NCBI RefSeq assembly: GCF_049243985.1
Contig: NC_135381.1
Span: 14,619,345 to 14,683,344 of the forward strand
Length of the DNA stretch: 64,000 bases
DNA from: Paroedura picta
Lineage: Eukaryota > Chordata > Lepidosauria > Squamata > Gekkonidae
Direction of reading: 5' to 3'
Shown: positions 46,792-58,345 of the stretch, piece by piece
Layout of the letters: every line of letters starts with the position of its first letter
Numbering within the stretch: the first letter of the stretch is position 1
The notes under the pieces: generated by a model
The model's database searches: none
Told to the model about the DNA's origin: nothing
The model's input: the letters and a program-made list of their open reading frames with translations, nothing else
Program-made: the position numbers and the translations under genes

Positions 46792-47870
46792 GTAAATAAT
46801 GGTGATCCTGTGCAATTTCCTCCCATACCTTCTTATTGGTTTCTCTCATTAGGAGAAAGGGGGCAACAATTAGACTACCAGCAGGCAATACAAGTGGCTC
46901 TTTTGCAACTGGAATGGGGTCAGTTACATGCCTCGTGTCACGCTTGGGTTTTGCAGCGTTTAGGGTCTTCATAATCTTGCAATCAGCTGTTAGTCTCTAT
47001 TTGGAGCTGAGAATGTGGTGTCCAAGATGCGCCCATGGCCAAGGGGAGACTGGTACCGAGGTCTTGCAGATCAAGGCCCAGCCCACAAATCATCGGGTTA
47101 TGAAGAAAGGTGCCTTGGGAGGTGTGTTGAAATCCGGGGCTGGAAAGCCCGACATTCTGCCTGGAGGCAGCAGCAGTGAGGGGGGGAGTGGGGGGAATGG
47201 GGCCCCCACCGCACAATGATGGGGACTGGCAATGATGGGGAGGTGGGGATGGGGGGACTCCCTGGTCGGCTCCGTGGCTCCGCGAAGCCAATAGGGGCGT
47301 GCAGTGTCCCTCTAAGGATTCCGTAGGTTGAGGGAAGGGCCGGGCCAAAAGGCCCGGATCTTCCGCTTATGCACGGGGCTGGCTTGACCCAACCCCCGCT
47401 GGCACCGACGGCATCCCAGGGAATGCAGAAGATTCCGCATTCCCTTGTCGTGGGTCTTCCGGGGTGCTGCGCTGGGCCAGGGCTGGGATGGCAGCAGCGT
47501 GGTGCATAATCGGGGCTGCCCTGCTGCCGCCATCCCAGATTTCCAGCTCCGTGCATAATGGGTCATTTGGGAAACCCTTCCAGGGCTTTCAAGAGAAAGC
47601 CTACTCCATGCCAGCTTTCAAATACTGTTCTAAAAAAGAGACATTTCTGTAATCTGTGTATAGTATAAGTTGTCCAAGTTGCAAGTTTTGTACAATCATT
47701 CAATCCTAGGCAGTGCAGGGAAATGATCTCAGGTAGCAGACATTGAGAAAGAACCTTTTGTACCTCGGATGCTGGAAAACCTCTGAGCTTGATAGACCAA
47801 ATCTGACTTGGTTTAAGGCCTCTTTCTGTGTTCGAAATGATATTATTTGAAAAAAGAACTAACATATTTA
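46792..47870. other. Intergenic stretch with GC-rich unknown repeat
   Basis: Positions about 47100-47560 are unusually GC-rich, with 'ccgggccaaaaggcccgg' and twice 'gtgcataat' near 47500 and 47550. It resembles a mobile-element core rather than a gene. Open frames on both strands show no homology I know. Confidence 0.35.
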
Positions 47871-47872
47871 AA

Positions 47873-48084
47873 TACAGTATTTGCTGGCGTATAAGACTAC
47901 TTTTTCCCCCTGAAAAACATGCCTCCAAGTGGGGGGGTCGTCCTATACACCGGGTGCATTTCAGTTGGGATAGACATAGTGGTCCATAGTACTGTAATGT
48001 AATATAACAAACTCTGTATTTTGAGTGGAAATGTTGGGGGGTCGTCTTATACGCCCAGTCGTCTTATACGCCGGCAAAGTATAT
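47873..48084. mobile_element. Tc1/mariner-like MITE
   Basis: Inverted ends: left 'tatttgctggcgtataagac' and right 'gtcttatacgccggcaaagt'. TA dinucleotides flank both ends. An inner 'gtcgtcttatacgcc' repeat strengthens the palindrome. No transposase; the superfamily is inferred from the TA target. Confidence 0.7.
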
Positions 48085-48289
48085 AAACTGTGCTAATTGA
48101 AGAAGTGTATAAAATAAAAGAAGGTGTCTGTTTCCATTCCTGATACTCAGTGATGGGGGCTTTGAATGTATTACAGACTAACATGGCTAACCTTATGAAA
48201 CATTGTCAGTAGGGATAACATTGTTCGCAAAATATTCACACTTTTTTTGCATTGCTAAGAGTGGGTGGAAACATTTGCTACGATGGGCA

Positions 48290-48355
48290 AACACTGGCAG
48301 GGCTCATGGGAATTGTAGTCCATCTGGAGGACCACAGGTTGACTACCCCTTCTCT
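48290..48355. repeat. Half of a palindromic hAT-type MITE
   Basis: Only the right arm of the CAGGGGTAGTCAACCT family is present ('gaccacaggttgactacccc'). From 48356 to 48740 no feature is recognised. Confidence 0.7.
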
Positions 48356-48822
48356 ATGGTATGCCCTCTGAAGCTGCTGTTTCATCTGGGGGAATTGATC
48401 ACCGGAATCTGGAGATCAGCTGTAGCTTTGGAAGAACTCCCCACCTAGAGGTTGATGGTCAACTTAGATCTTTCATATTTTCAAAATTGCAACCATAAAT
48501 CTATTTAGCTTGCTCAAGAGCCGTAAGTGACCAAGATTTATCTCAAAGCGAATTCAGTATAAATTAAGCATCAGATATTTTTGGTCAAGTTTCTGAAAGG
48601 GATGAAAACTGGGAAATAAGACAATTGACTGTCTTTGGAAGAGAAGTCTCCATGCAAGGAAGGGGATTGTGTTACGGCAAATACAAGAAGTAAAAAAGAG
48701 AGGATGACACACAGCAAGCATCTGCCTGTATTGCTGGATAACTTTTAATTTCTTGATGCCAGCGGCCAGTAGCTACAATAAACAATGCAAGCAGTGCTGG
48801 TAAGGAAATGATGAATGACTGG

Positions 48823-51800
48823 TCAGACTTCACATCTCAAAATCTTTCCTTGGGGAGTCAAAAGCCACAGCAGGCCCAGGTCAGAGCATACGTGTTTGAT
48901 CGGTCCATACTCAGTGCTGAGTTGCTCCCAGCTGGTCCCAAGGGGGTTGGTAGCACTGGTTCCAGCCCTGTGAAAAAGTTTAACAAGAACATCCTAAGGA
49001 TTAGCATTTTGCTTTGTAGCTGTGGGCTGAACTTTAGAAGTGTGTCTTTGTTAGCCTTGCTCTGTTTAGCAAGAGCCTGCCGTTGTCTGTCAGATAAAGG
49101 GTTAATGCAGGGGTAGTCAAACTGCGGGCCCTCCAGATGTCCATGGACTACAATTCCCATGAGGGGTAGGGGCTCATGGGTACTGTAGTCCATGGACATC
49201 TGGAGGGCTGCAGTTTGACTACCCCTGGGTTACTGTTTATTGACACCAGTTGCTAGTGGGAACAGGCAAGTGTGGGTCATATGGCTTGTTTATTGATATG
49301 CAAAAGCATTTACCGGCTACTGCCTATGTCTTCGTTACCCATGCCTGCAACTAATAATGGAAGAGGAGGATTTCAACTTCAACCCTCGGTTCGAGAAGAA
49401 GACAAGTGCTTTAGGCAGGAGAGAGAACCATCTTAGATTCCAAACATGTAACATTTACGCATGCTGAGCTATAGGAACTATTAGGAAGCTATGTATTTCC
49501 TTGTTTTATTTCCAAGTTTCACCTGCCCTGGTAGCTTAGTAAAATAGACTTTTAAAAAATGCTATAAAACTGCCTTGTCTGGTCTCATCATTTATATATT
49601 AACTCTGGTAACTGATATTACTTTTATACAAAATATCCAACAGTTTTAAATATGTACAAGTATTATCAACAACGAAACAGAGCAAATTTAGAATCCAGCA
49701 GTGCCTTTAAGACAAACAACGTTTTATTTAAGGGGGGCTCTAAATTTGTTCTGTTGCTTTGGACCAATACGGCTACTCACTTGAATCTACAGACAATGAA
49801 CTTATCAAAAATTGCTAGAGATATGTGTTCTGAGAGTAAAGTGAGACTCCAAAGTCATCTCGGAGCTGAAGTACACCCCTTGCTAGTTCCTATGTTCCTT
49901 ACTTTTGTAGCATGGAATTTACAGGTGTCTTGCAAACATTGTCACTAGAGCTTCCATGAGAAATCCAGGTGCAAGGGAGACGATCAGCAGGTCAGAAAAA
50001 GTAATTTGGTGTACCAGAAAACCCCTAGCATTGCCTGGGCTTCTGCACACTCTTGGGTTACTCTCATGACCACCCAACCCAATCTCACTGTTTGGTCTTC
50101 CTCCTCCTTTTCCCTTGTCTATTGTCACCCTTCTCCCTTTCTACAGAAGGCCCATCAACGTGAGCAACTCTGGTGTGTGTCTGCCCATGTTCTAGCCTTT
50201 CTCAATGCAATTTAATTGTTAAGTTTTCAGCCAATAGTAAAAAAAACAAAACTAGACCACATACGGGGGAATTCTGTGGGACCCCAAATCAGGCTAGTCT
50301 TGTGGCAAATGGACAGGTGATGTGAATCTGTCATCTCCCTGAGCCACTTTCCTGCTGGAATTTGGAAGTGCCACTTGTCTCATGGAGGAAAACCATTTAT
50401 CAACCACCCTTTCAGCTCTTAAACCCAAAAGGAAGATCCACATTTAAAATGATGGGACCGTTGCTATCACATCAAGTTAAACTAATACGAGGGGCACAAG
50501 ATACATGGCTCTGTGGAGAGGAAAGCCTTCCCCAGTCTCTGAGCAGTATTCCACACTGTACCTGCGATAAATGTTTCCAGCACGGTTTACTCCATACACC
50601 TCTCCTTTCGTCCCAACCTCAATCATGGACAGTTTGCCAGGCACCTTCTCCCACGTGGATCCGGCACAAGAATCTGGGGTGATACCATGCCGGTAGTAAA
50701 TGTCATCAGCTGAGTTAACTCCCCAGCAACTCAGTAACCCACAGGAGTAGTATTTGAGCTTTCCTGGAATGTGGGTCCAAGGCAGAGCTGAGCTGCCATC
50801 AGCAGCGATGGCTGATGACCTGGATAGGCAATAGATGTCATTGTTCACATTGACTCCAACAATAAACTGGTTTCCACCTGCATCCATTTGTTTCAGCAAC
50901 CCTGAAAAGCAGCAGAAAGTCTTAAGTCTACAGGAGCACATGAGACTTAAAGCCCAGCACAATGGAACTGAAATAAGTTTGCTCCCAATTTATTGTTGTC
51001 TCCCATATACAAAGTTTCAAGATGACGATACTCCAGGTAAACCTCCGACTTAAGGATGTGTTGAGTATTGAATTATCTTTTTAACATCCTATATTGTTTT
51101 CAATATATTGCAGCATCTGATAGCTGATGTGTAACAATCTATTTACGTAATTTATAGGAAGTCTTTCATTTTTAAAATGAAGAAGGAAGACAGGAGGAGA
51201 ATAGATGCTTTCGAATTATGGTGTTGGAGACGAATGCTGCGAATACCACGGACAGCCAAAGTTACCAACAAATTAGTTTTAGAGAGGAGCAAACCAACTA
51301 TGTCAATATAAGGGAAGATATTATGGCTAAAGCTCACTTACTTTGGGCACATCATGCGATTAAACATGCTAGAAAAATCATTAATGCTCGGCATGGTCAG
51401 TGGCAAAAGGAAATGTGGTTGCCAAAGGATCTGCTGGCTCGACACGATCAAAGCCGATACAGGGATGACCATGAACCAACTAAAAGAAGCAGTCAGAGAC
51501 AGAAGCGCATGGCGAAGACTTTCCTATAGAATCTCCGAGGGTCGGACATGACTGAACGGATGACGTCATCATCATTATAGCCATATATACAAAAACCACA
51601 CAACAAGAGAACAACACCATCTGATTAGCCACCATATTACATTTCACCTCATTTTGAGGGCACAAAACCAATCAAGACTAGATGCTTACTGTCATAAAAG
51701 CAGAGGTGAAAATTATACTTATGAAAATATAATTTGGGTTAAAAATATATTTTGTCTGCTACACCCATCTCTCTTTATTTCACCTCCTTTCATCCCATTT

Positions 51801-54645
51801 CTCCTACTTCCATTCTTTCACTCTCTCTCACACACATGATCATGTGCACAACACAAAGTGAGCTGTCTTAAAATACCTGTCATCTGCCTCCAGTTGCCGC
51901 CCACGGATCGGTAGATGTTGTGATTGGAGTTCACACCCCAGATGCCAAGAGGGCCGAATGTGATATGGATCAATAAACCTGCGATTTTTATCCATGTGGT
52001 TCCTTGCAAGGTATAAATATTGCCTGCACTGTTCACACCATAGACTTGTCCATAGCTGGCATCGATCTGTGTGAGAACTCCTGGCAATACAGTACACCTC
52101 AGAGCTGGGGGTGGGGGTGGGGGACGAAGGAAAAAAAAATGAGCATGAATGAGCAAATGGAGCAATTCCAGGAAAGACTGAGTAAACACAGATCATGCAC
52201 TAAACAAAAAAATTCAGAAAAGGGCCACGTAAATTAGGCTAACACACTCAAAATAATGATTATATTACATCATCATAGTGATATAGCTGTTCCTATTTTT
52301 TTAAGACACAAAAAGTCCTCTAGTAGAAGAAGGAAATGGCCATAAAAGGCACTAGGTGCCGATGACGGCTGGATTTGGAGAGAAAAAACACTTTTCCTGT
52401 CCACAAATCAAAGCTGCTTTGCCTATGATATTTGAAAATTATTGTATTAGACCAAGACACAGTGAACCAGAAGACAAGGCAGAAACAGGATAAATAGAGA
52501 TTGACATGATGTGCCTGCTACTGACAATAATGCTGTTGAAAACAAGCCAAGGAAGAGCAGAATCTCCCTGTGGAAACAGGATACTTTTCAGTTGCTTGTT
52601 GAATGCAACACAGATCTTGACTTTGGGGTAGTCAAACGGCGGCCCTCCAGATGTCCATGGACTACAATTCCCATGAGCCCCTGCCAGCATTCATTGGGAA
52701 TTGTAGCAAGCCCCTGCCAGCGTTCGCATGGGAATTGTAGTCCATGGACATGTGGAGGGCCGCAGTTTGACTACCCCTGAAGTGTCATCAAGTCACAGCT
52801 GACTTATGGCAACCCTAAAGGGCTTTCAAGGAAAGTGATTAAATAGTTTTCCATTGCCTTCCTCAGCAGAGTTTTCCATGGAAGTTTCCCTTCCGACCCT
52901 GCTTAGTTTCCAAGATTTGATGAAATCAGGCTGTGGTCATATCACCCCCTTTATATATATATAAATTAAGTCCCTCCCATTCGGAAAACGGTTCTTGGGC
53001 CGTCAAAGAAACCCTGATTTAGAGATGTTTTTAATCTGCAAGAAAAAAAAATCTGGTCTCATTTGCAAGGGAGTCTGTTCAACTTTCTCTGTTGTTTGAA
53101 CATTCTCCCCTCTTAGGGTTGACAGATCCCCTGGCCACCAGTGAGGGGATGGGGAGGTTGGGTTGCCAAACACAGGCTGGGAAACTCCTCAGATTTGAGA
53201 GTCGAGCCCTGGGGAGGACAATGACTTCAATAAGGCACAATGCCACAGAGTCTAAAACATTCATTTTCTCCAGGGGAACTGATCTCTGTAGTCTGGGAGT
53301 GAGCTGTTATTCTGGGAGAGCCCCAGGTCCCACCTGGAGGCTGGCATCCCTGTCTATTTTTCAGAGTGAACTATATGCCTGCTACTAATACCTCCCCCCT
53401 GTATGTAGTGTGTGGAGACAATTATTGAATTCCCCTGCAAATGGCTGCAGTTCTGCCTCCTGCCTTTAAGTGCTACATGCCCCCAGGAGCTGCAGAGACT
53501 GTTTCTGTGTGAAGGACACATTTGTGCTTACCTGAGGAGATTCCACACAAGGATAACAGAAGGAGCAATCCCTTCATCGTGTTCAGAAGAAGCTTTGGTT
53601 CTTGTGGAGAGAGAAACAAATTTAGAGAGCAGCACTGAACATCTCTTTCCGGAGGCCCCGATCCGTGAAACTGCACAGCTTTCTAAGATTTCACCCTTGC
53701 CCAAAAGGGCACTGTGGGTCCAAGTGGCCACAGTGGAAAGCTCTGGGTGCCTGGCCAAACATTGGCCTAGATGACAAAATGCAGCAGGCAGATAAGGAAG
53801 GGTCTGATGAAATACCTGGCAGTGGAGGCACGACAGTGAAGAAAGGGGAGAAGTGCAGCATAACTGGGGCACGGACAATTTTCCTATTTAATTGACAAGG
53901 AACATTGTGTCCCAAACTAGGGATGGGCAATTCAATTCGGATGCGTCAAGAAATACCCAAATCAGCCTTGATTTGGGCACAAACCGGACAAATCTGATCC
54001 AAATCCCCATTCCCCAATAAATTTAAATAGCTGAATCAACCTTGTCCGAATAGCCAAATCGCAATTCAGCTCAGTTCATTGATTCAGACAAGCATGGGCA
54101 ATTTAATTGATAAGACGCAAAAGGGAATTTTGTGCCTATAACAATCGTTGGACATATTTTGGGGCCAGAAGCGTGAGACATCTCGGAGCAGGATAGAGGA
54201 AACATTTTTGCAAGTAAAGATTTCCTGTTGCTATAGGACTAATGAGAGAAACCTGCTGGGCTTTATTGGGCTTCCTTGCTGCCTGGTAGATACACAAAAG
54301 TGGTATTTTATCATGATGGCTGTTTTCACAGCCATAGAGCAGTAAAGAAACCTCCAGGAAACACTGAGCCTGAGGGACTATTTATACGATAAAATACCAC
54401 TGAGGAAGAAAACAATTTTGAAAACGGACTATTGAAAAAGAAAAAAAAGTGTTTATCTTATGTTTGTACATAAAAAATATCTACAAAATAAATTTGGAAT
54501 AATTATAACCAAAACGTTTACATTTTTGTACCAGTCAATTGGTTGAATTTTTCTAGTATGTCTTTTAAGACAGGAGCAATGCTTTTAGCATAATTTCTCT
54601 TACCTTCGTTTCCTGACTGTTGTGAAGGCCTTGTGAAGATCTTCT
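48823..54645 (-). CDS. Secreted tectonin-repeat protein, fish-egg-lectin-like, complete
   Basis: Minus strand. Non-coding exon 1 (about 54645-54604), then 53600-53532 (ATG at 53577-53575), 52104-51877, 50901-50562 and 48967-48823. Coding parts are 46, 228, 340 and 145 nt = 759 nt, 252 aa plus stop, with all phases matching. Residues 1-15 are the start of a signal peptide (MKGLLLLLSLCGISS). Six tectonin-like motifs follow: VYGVNSAGNIY, IWGVNSNHNIYR, IVGVNVNNDIYC, CWGVNSADDIYYR, VYGVNRAGNIYRR and LWLLTPQGKILRC. Family members form beta-propellers that bind bacterial or egg glycans; a secreted defence or egg/mucosal lectin is inferred. The exon-4 donor is CGCAG|gtacag; reading past it gives a short unrelated tail, so I prefer the spliced form, whose last exon restores a tectonin repeat. 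ATTAAA (minus) at 48749-48744 follows the stop. A RTE LINE piece interrupts intron 3. Confidence 0.85.
49108..49227. mobile_element. Palindromic hAT-type MITE in the lectin gene's last intron
   Basis: CAGGGGTAGTCAAACTGCGG arms with a shortened centre. Flanking 8-mers ggttaatg and ggttactg match at 7 of 8. The equivalent position in the duplicated copy near 60090 lacks it. Confidence 0.85.
51165..51580 (+). mobile_element. RTE/BovB-type LINE 3' end
   Basis: Frames read RRRIDAFELWCWRRMLRIP, then (from 51354) [24 protein letters not shown] and LKEAVRDRSAWRRL, ending with 'gggtcggacatgactgaacg' and a short ATC tail. This is the C-terminal RTE signature. It is 5'-truncated with frame breaks. Confidence 0.85.
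52625..52779. mobile_element. Palindromic hAT-type MITE, rearranged centre
   Basis: The right end 'cgcagtttgactacccctg' and left 'ggggtagtcaaacggcggcc' arms are intact, but the centre carries an extra short duplication of 'aagcccctgccagc'. It lies in intron 2 of the lectin gene. Confidence 0.8.
52785..52955 (-). repeat. 5S rRNA-derived SINE, minus orientation
   Basis: Contains body 'gacttatggcaaccctaaag' and 5S-like 'gaccctgcttagtttccaag', in the same layout as 26955-27185. Confidence 0.65.
53105..53350. repeat. Dispersed repeat with 'cccacctggaggctggcatc' end
   Basis: The ordered blocks 'gggttgccaaacacaggctg', 'ctccaggggaactgatctct' and 'caggtcccacctggaggctg' recur in diverged form at 61105-61335. 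The family is not identified. Confidence 0.55.
53915..54110. repeat. MITE-like repeat with GGGATGGGCAATT end
   Basis: Begins 'agggatgggcaattcaattc' and ends with the related 'agcatgggcaatttaattg'. It contains several inverted 'gaatca/tgattc'-type words. It lies between exons 1 and 2 of the lectin gene. Class unknown. Confidence 0.45.
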
Positions 54646-54670
54646 GCCTGCAAGATGCAGCAGAAGAGGA

Positions 54671-54685
54671 GGCTATTTATATGCC
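54671..54685 (-). promoter_or_regulatory. TATA box of the lectin gene
   Basis: On the minus strand GGCATATAAATAGCC lies about 30 bp upstream of the inferred transcription start (near 54645). The first exon then ends with CGAAG|GTAAGAG at 54604. A clean TATA promoter without a CpG island fits a tissue-restricted gene. Confidence 0.7.
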
Positions 54686-55084
54686 CCAACTCTGAACACA
54701 CTTCTGCTCTCTTGACCTACAGGAAGTGCTAAATAATCCTTTGACACAGTTTCCCAAGAGTTTAATCAAATTTTCATATTTGGATTTTTGGGTGGGTTGG
54801 GTTTGTACGACAGAAAATAAACAAGGATGTTTGTAAGTCTTGTCTTTGGAATAATAAAGATAACTATCTCTTCACCTGGGGCTAGTTTGCAAAATTCTTC
54901 CTCCCACAGCCTAAATCTCTATGTTGCAGGTTCCGGTTGCTATCATCTTCTTGGTTTAACGTGAAAGATTGGGAATTTCTGCCAATCTAAGGTCATGTTT
55001 GCTTGTTGTAAATATTGCTTACAGTATTGTTGCATTTTTGTCATGTGTATTAAAATGTTTTATTATACATATTATACATGGGGC

Positions 55085-55640
55085 AGCCCTTGGAGAGTGT
55101 TCTGATACATCAGTTGGTACAGAATGCCTCAGCCAGTATGTTAACTGAAGTGGGTTGCAGTGACCATATCCTTCCAAACCTGGCCAGCTACATGACTTCC
55201 AATCTGTTTTCAGAAACAATTCAAGGTGCTAGGGCTGACCTTTAAAGACCTATATGGTTTGGAACCAACATACCTAAAGTACCACCTGCTCCCTTACAAG
55301 CCTACCCAAACACAATTCTGGAATTCCGCAGGGCCTGCAAGACGCAGCTCTTCCGCCAGGTCTATGGTTGAAGCCAGTGCAGGGAGATCTGATTGGCCCC
55401 CTAAGGAAGACACTCCACCACACTCTGTTCCATCAGTGGTGGTCAGATGTTCCCCTCCTGCCCTGGCGGGGGGAGTTGTCCCACTGTGTGGGAGGGCTTG
55501 TTTAATCACCATGTATGCGTTAATTTTTAATGAGTTTTATTGTGTTACGGGGTTTTATTCTGTAACCCCCATGAGCCAGCGTGCCAAGAGTGGTGGCTAA
55601 CAGATCCAATATAATAAAAATTATTAATAATAATTAATCA
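55085..55640 (+). mobile_element. L2-like LINE 3' end
   Basis: Frame fragments include LVQNASASML, FKVLGLTFKDLYGLEPTYL and WNSAGPARRSSSARS, typical of the L2/CR1-clade ORF2 end. The tail runs to 'agatccaatataataaaaat'. It is the longest copy of this family here and is broken. Confidence 0.75.
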
Positions 55641-55854
55641 TCAAATCATCATGATGTTTGGAGGCCCTGCTTCAAGTGCCCTCACCTTTTGAGATTAGGC
55701 AAGTGGCAACTTGGGAGAAGACCTTAGTCAGGGCACCAAAATTCTGGAATTCTTTAAAAGGGACTCATCTGTCCCTGTTAAATCCATGTGTTCAGAAGAA
55801 CACGGACACTGGAAGTGATTTAAGCTCTTTATTAGGACTGCAGCATGGTAGAAA

Positions 55855-56215
55855 AAGAAGAAGAAGAGTTGGTTCTTATATGCCGCTTTTCTCTACCCGA
55901 AGGAGGCTCAAAACGGCTTGCATTTGCTTTCCCTTTCCTCTCCCCACAACAGATACCCTGTGAGGTGGGTGAGGCTGAGAGAGCCCTGATATTACTGAAG
56001 AAACAGAATTGGTTCTTATAGGCCGTTTTTCTTTACCTGAAGGAGTCTCAAAGCAGCTTAGAAATACCTTCCCTTTCCTCTCCCTACCTCAGACGCCCTG
56101 TGAGCGTGGTGAGGCTGAGAGAGCCCCGATATTATTGCTCAGTCAGAACAGCTTTATCAGCGCTGTGATGAGCCCAAGGTCACCTGCATGTGTGGGAATG
56201 CAGAATCAAACTCTG
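55855..56215 (-). repeat. Two head-to-tail MIR/CORE-like SINE copies
   Basis: Positions 55855-55998 and 56000-56215 both show 'ttggttcttatagccgctt'-like tails, 'cctgtgaggtgggtgaggct' or its variant, and 'gagagccctgatattactg'. The first is cut off where the second begins, suggesting tandem duplication or nested insertion. Confidence 0.65.
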
Positions 56216-56334
56216 TTAATGTTCAAATGCTGGAGTGGATGAGCTTGCATCTGTTCATTCCCAAAGAAATGCAATTATTCCGGTTGTTGTCCTTCAAAGT
56301 GTTCAACCAGGGGGGCTTCTTTTACAAAATTGAG

Positions 56335-56758
56335 AGGGTACAGAGGGGAGTGATGAGGATGAGGAACATGTAAGGAAAGGCTGAGGGAGTTGCGAATGTT
56401 CAGCTGGAGAAGAGGAGGTTGAGAGGGAACATGGTTGCTATCTTTAAGTATTTGAAAGGTTGTCACTTGAAGGAAGGCAAGGAATGGTTCCTGTCAACAG
56501 CAGAGGATAGGATACACATTAATGGGTTTAAACTACATGAAGAATGGCACTGACTAGATATTGATTGGGGGGGGGGATTTCACAATCAGAGTATTTTAGC
56601 CATGTAAGCAGCTGCCTAGGGAGGTGGTGAGCTCCCCCTTGCTGGTGGTCTTTAAGCAGCGGCTGGACAGTTACTTATCATGGATGCTTTCATCCGAACT
56701 TATGTTGAGCAGGGGGTTGGACTAGATGCCCCCTTCCAACTCTATGATTCTATGAAGG
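56335..56758 (+). mobile_element. CR1 LINE 3' end, plus orientation
   Basis: Ordered CR1 blocks: 'gctatctttaagtatttgaa', 'gtggtctttaagcagcggct', 'gggttggactagatgccccc' and the terminal 'aactctatgattctatga'. It is the longest CR1 copy in the window. Confidence 0.88.
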
Positions 56759-57795
56759 CAGGATATATATTTGATAAAATAATAAAATAAATTAGGGCAA
56801 GCAAGGTATAGATATTTTTCCTCCCATACAGAGAACAGGGGATATTTCATCCAGACTACCAAAATCTCCACACCACTCACAAGAACTGTTGTGCATAAAC
56901 ACTGTGTGCACACAATTGTCTAATGTTAAATTGTTGAATTGTTGTGTTTGAACAACTGTCAAATGTTCTATCTGCTATATTTTCAAAACCATCATGTTTC
57001 CCGTACTGTACTGTGAATTTTCATTGTAAATTGCCCTGAGTCGCAAGGGAGTGCGCTATATAAACATAATAAAACAAATAAACAACAAACAAACAAACAA
57101 ACAAGGGTTCCTTAATTATAGCATGTTGAGGGTATTTGATCCCTGTGTTCTTCAGGGGTTCGCATTTTCCTGCTGGGTAAATGTTTTCAGGAAATGCTGC
57201 TATTTCTGCTTGCCACAGGTGGTTTCATGAAGGTATTGCAACAACTGACAAAGTCCCCTCATTGTCTTCAAGAGCTGTATGGAATGTTTTTGTGACTTGA
57301 GCAGTTTGTGCAATCTGTAGCCCACATGTCAGATAAGGGGCAAAGAAGAAATGCAAGCTGGAACAGGTTGAAAAGACACATGTTTGACTTTTCTTGTCAG
57401 CTGCCCTCAGGAATGAAGACTGTCCCCTTGAGCAAAAGATATTTTGGATTCTGTAACACTGACTTCTCCCATAGGCTAGGAGACCTGATGCTTTTGATAT
57501 GAGTTCGATGGTTATCCTGTACCAGGTATGCATTCAAAGGGTCATCTCCCAACCTTGTTCAGAGTTCTAAATACCTGCTCTAATCCATTTCATATCCACT
57601 TGGAAACTTTCCCCCAGCATTAGAGCGTTCAGTCCCAAATGTTGTGTCCTTCAACAAATGATTGCTCATATGTTTACAGCTTAGGTTTATAATTTATTTG
57701 TTTATAATTTATATTATAATGGTCTTCTTCCTTGAACATGGAGACATTAAAGTGAAAATCTGAATAAGTGTATTTGGAACCCAACTCTGTTTTTA
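56759..57795. other. Intergenic stretch with CAAA microsatellite
   Basis: An (AAAC)n run lies at about 57075-57104. Frames on both strands show no recognised homology. Confidence 0.35.
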
Positions 57796-57796
57796 A

Positions 57797-57997
57797 TAGG
57801 GGTGTGGGCTTTGGCTCGGTTTGGCCTCCTCGGTGATTACTGAAGCCTGAGGCAGCTAGTGCCGCGGAGAGGAGGGGCGGTGGTGCACAGCTGCCGCCCA
57901 CCCCTCCTCTCCACACCATGGTGCTGGCTTCCTACATGCCACTTCGTCTTTGGTGATCATTGAGGCGGCCAAACGGAGCCAAAGTGCACAACCCTAG
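57797..57997. mobile_element. MITE with TAGGGGTGTG-type inverted ends
   Basis: Left 'ggctttggctcggtttggcc' and right 'ggccaaacggagccaaag' arms are inverted repeats within longer ends that finish TAGGGGTGTG and CAACCCTA. Flanking 8-mers gtttttaa and gtttttac match at 7 of 8, fitting a hAT-like insertion. Confidence 0.7.
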
Positions 57998-58345
57998 TTT
58001 TTACCCAAGAGCCATATTTATAATGTAATCATTCATGACAAGACTAGCGTTCCGTGAGAGCAAGAAATTAAGATAAGGTTCGTATTTGGACTTCCCCATC
58101 CGCAGGCCGGTCCCTACTGTCGTGCATGGCAAGGGACCCCAACGCAGGCCAAATTATGAGTCTTCCAATAATGCCACCACCTGTCCCTTTAGCCAAAGAC
58201 CCAGTGGCCAAGGGGCAAAGTCTCCAGTCCTCCTGGGTCTGATCGAGAAAGTCACCCTTACAAAGTGGAATGGGTGGATTCCAGTAAACCAATCAAATGT
58301 ATAGCAAATTATTTCACTTGACTAATGAAGTATGTTGCTAATTTT
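57990..58345 (+). pseudogene. Decayed copy of exon 2 and intron of the small basic protein gene
   Basis: Sequence from 'gtttttacccaagagcca' to 'gtatgttgctaa' aligns by eye with 45039-45390. The exon part has changes that break the reading frame and the donor is 'aagataagg' in place of AAGGTAAGG. Because intron sequence is included, this is a DNA-level duplicate and not a retrocopy. Confidence 0.85.

Noticed and set aside
46836-47556. Several open frames on both strands downstream of the small basic protein gene
   Set aside because: No splice-bounded homology. The sequence looks like repeat-rich flank.
50477-50561. Read-through C-terminus of lectin exon 4 (tail ending LVPLVLV)
   Set aside because: A strong donor lies at its start, and splicing to 48967 restores a tectonin motif, so the tail is more likely intronic.
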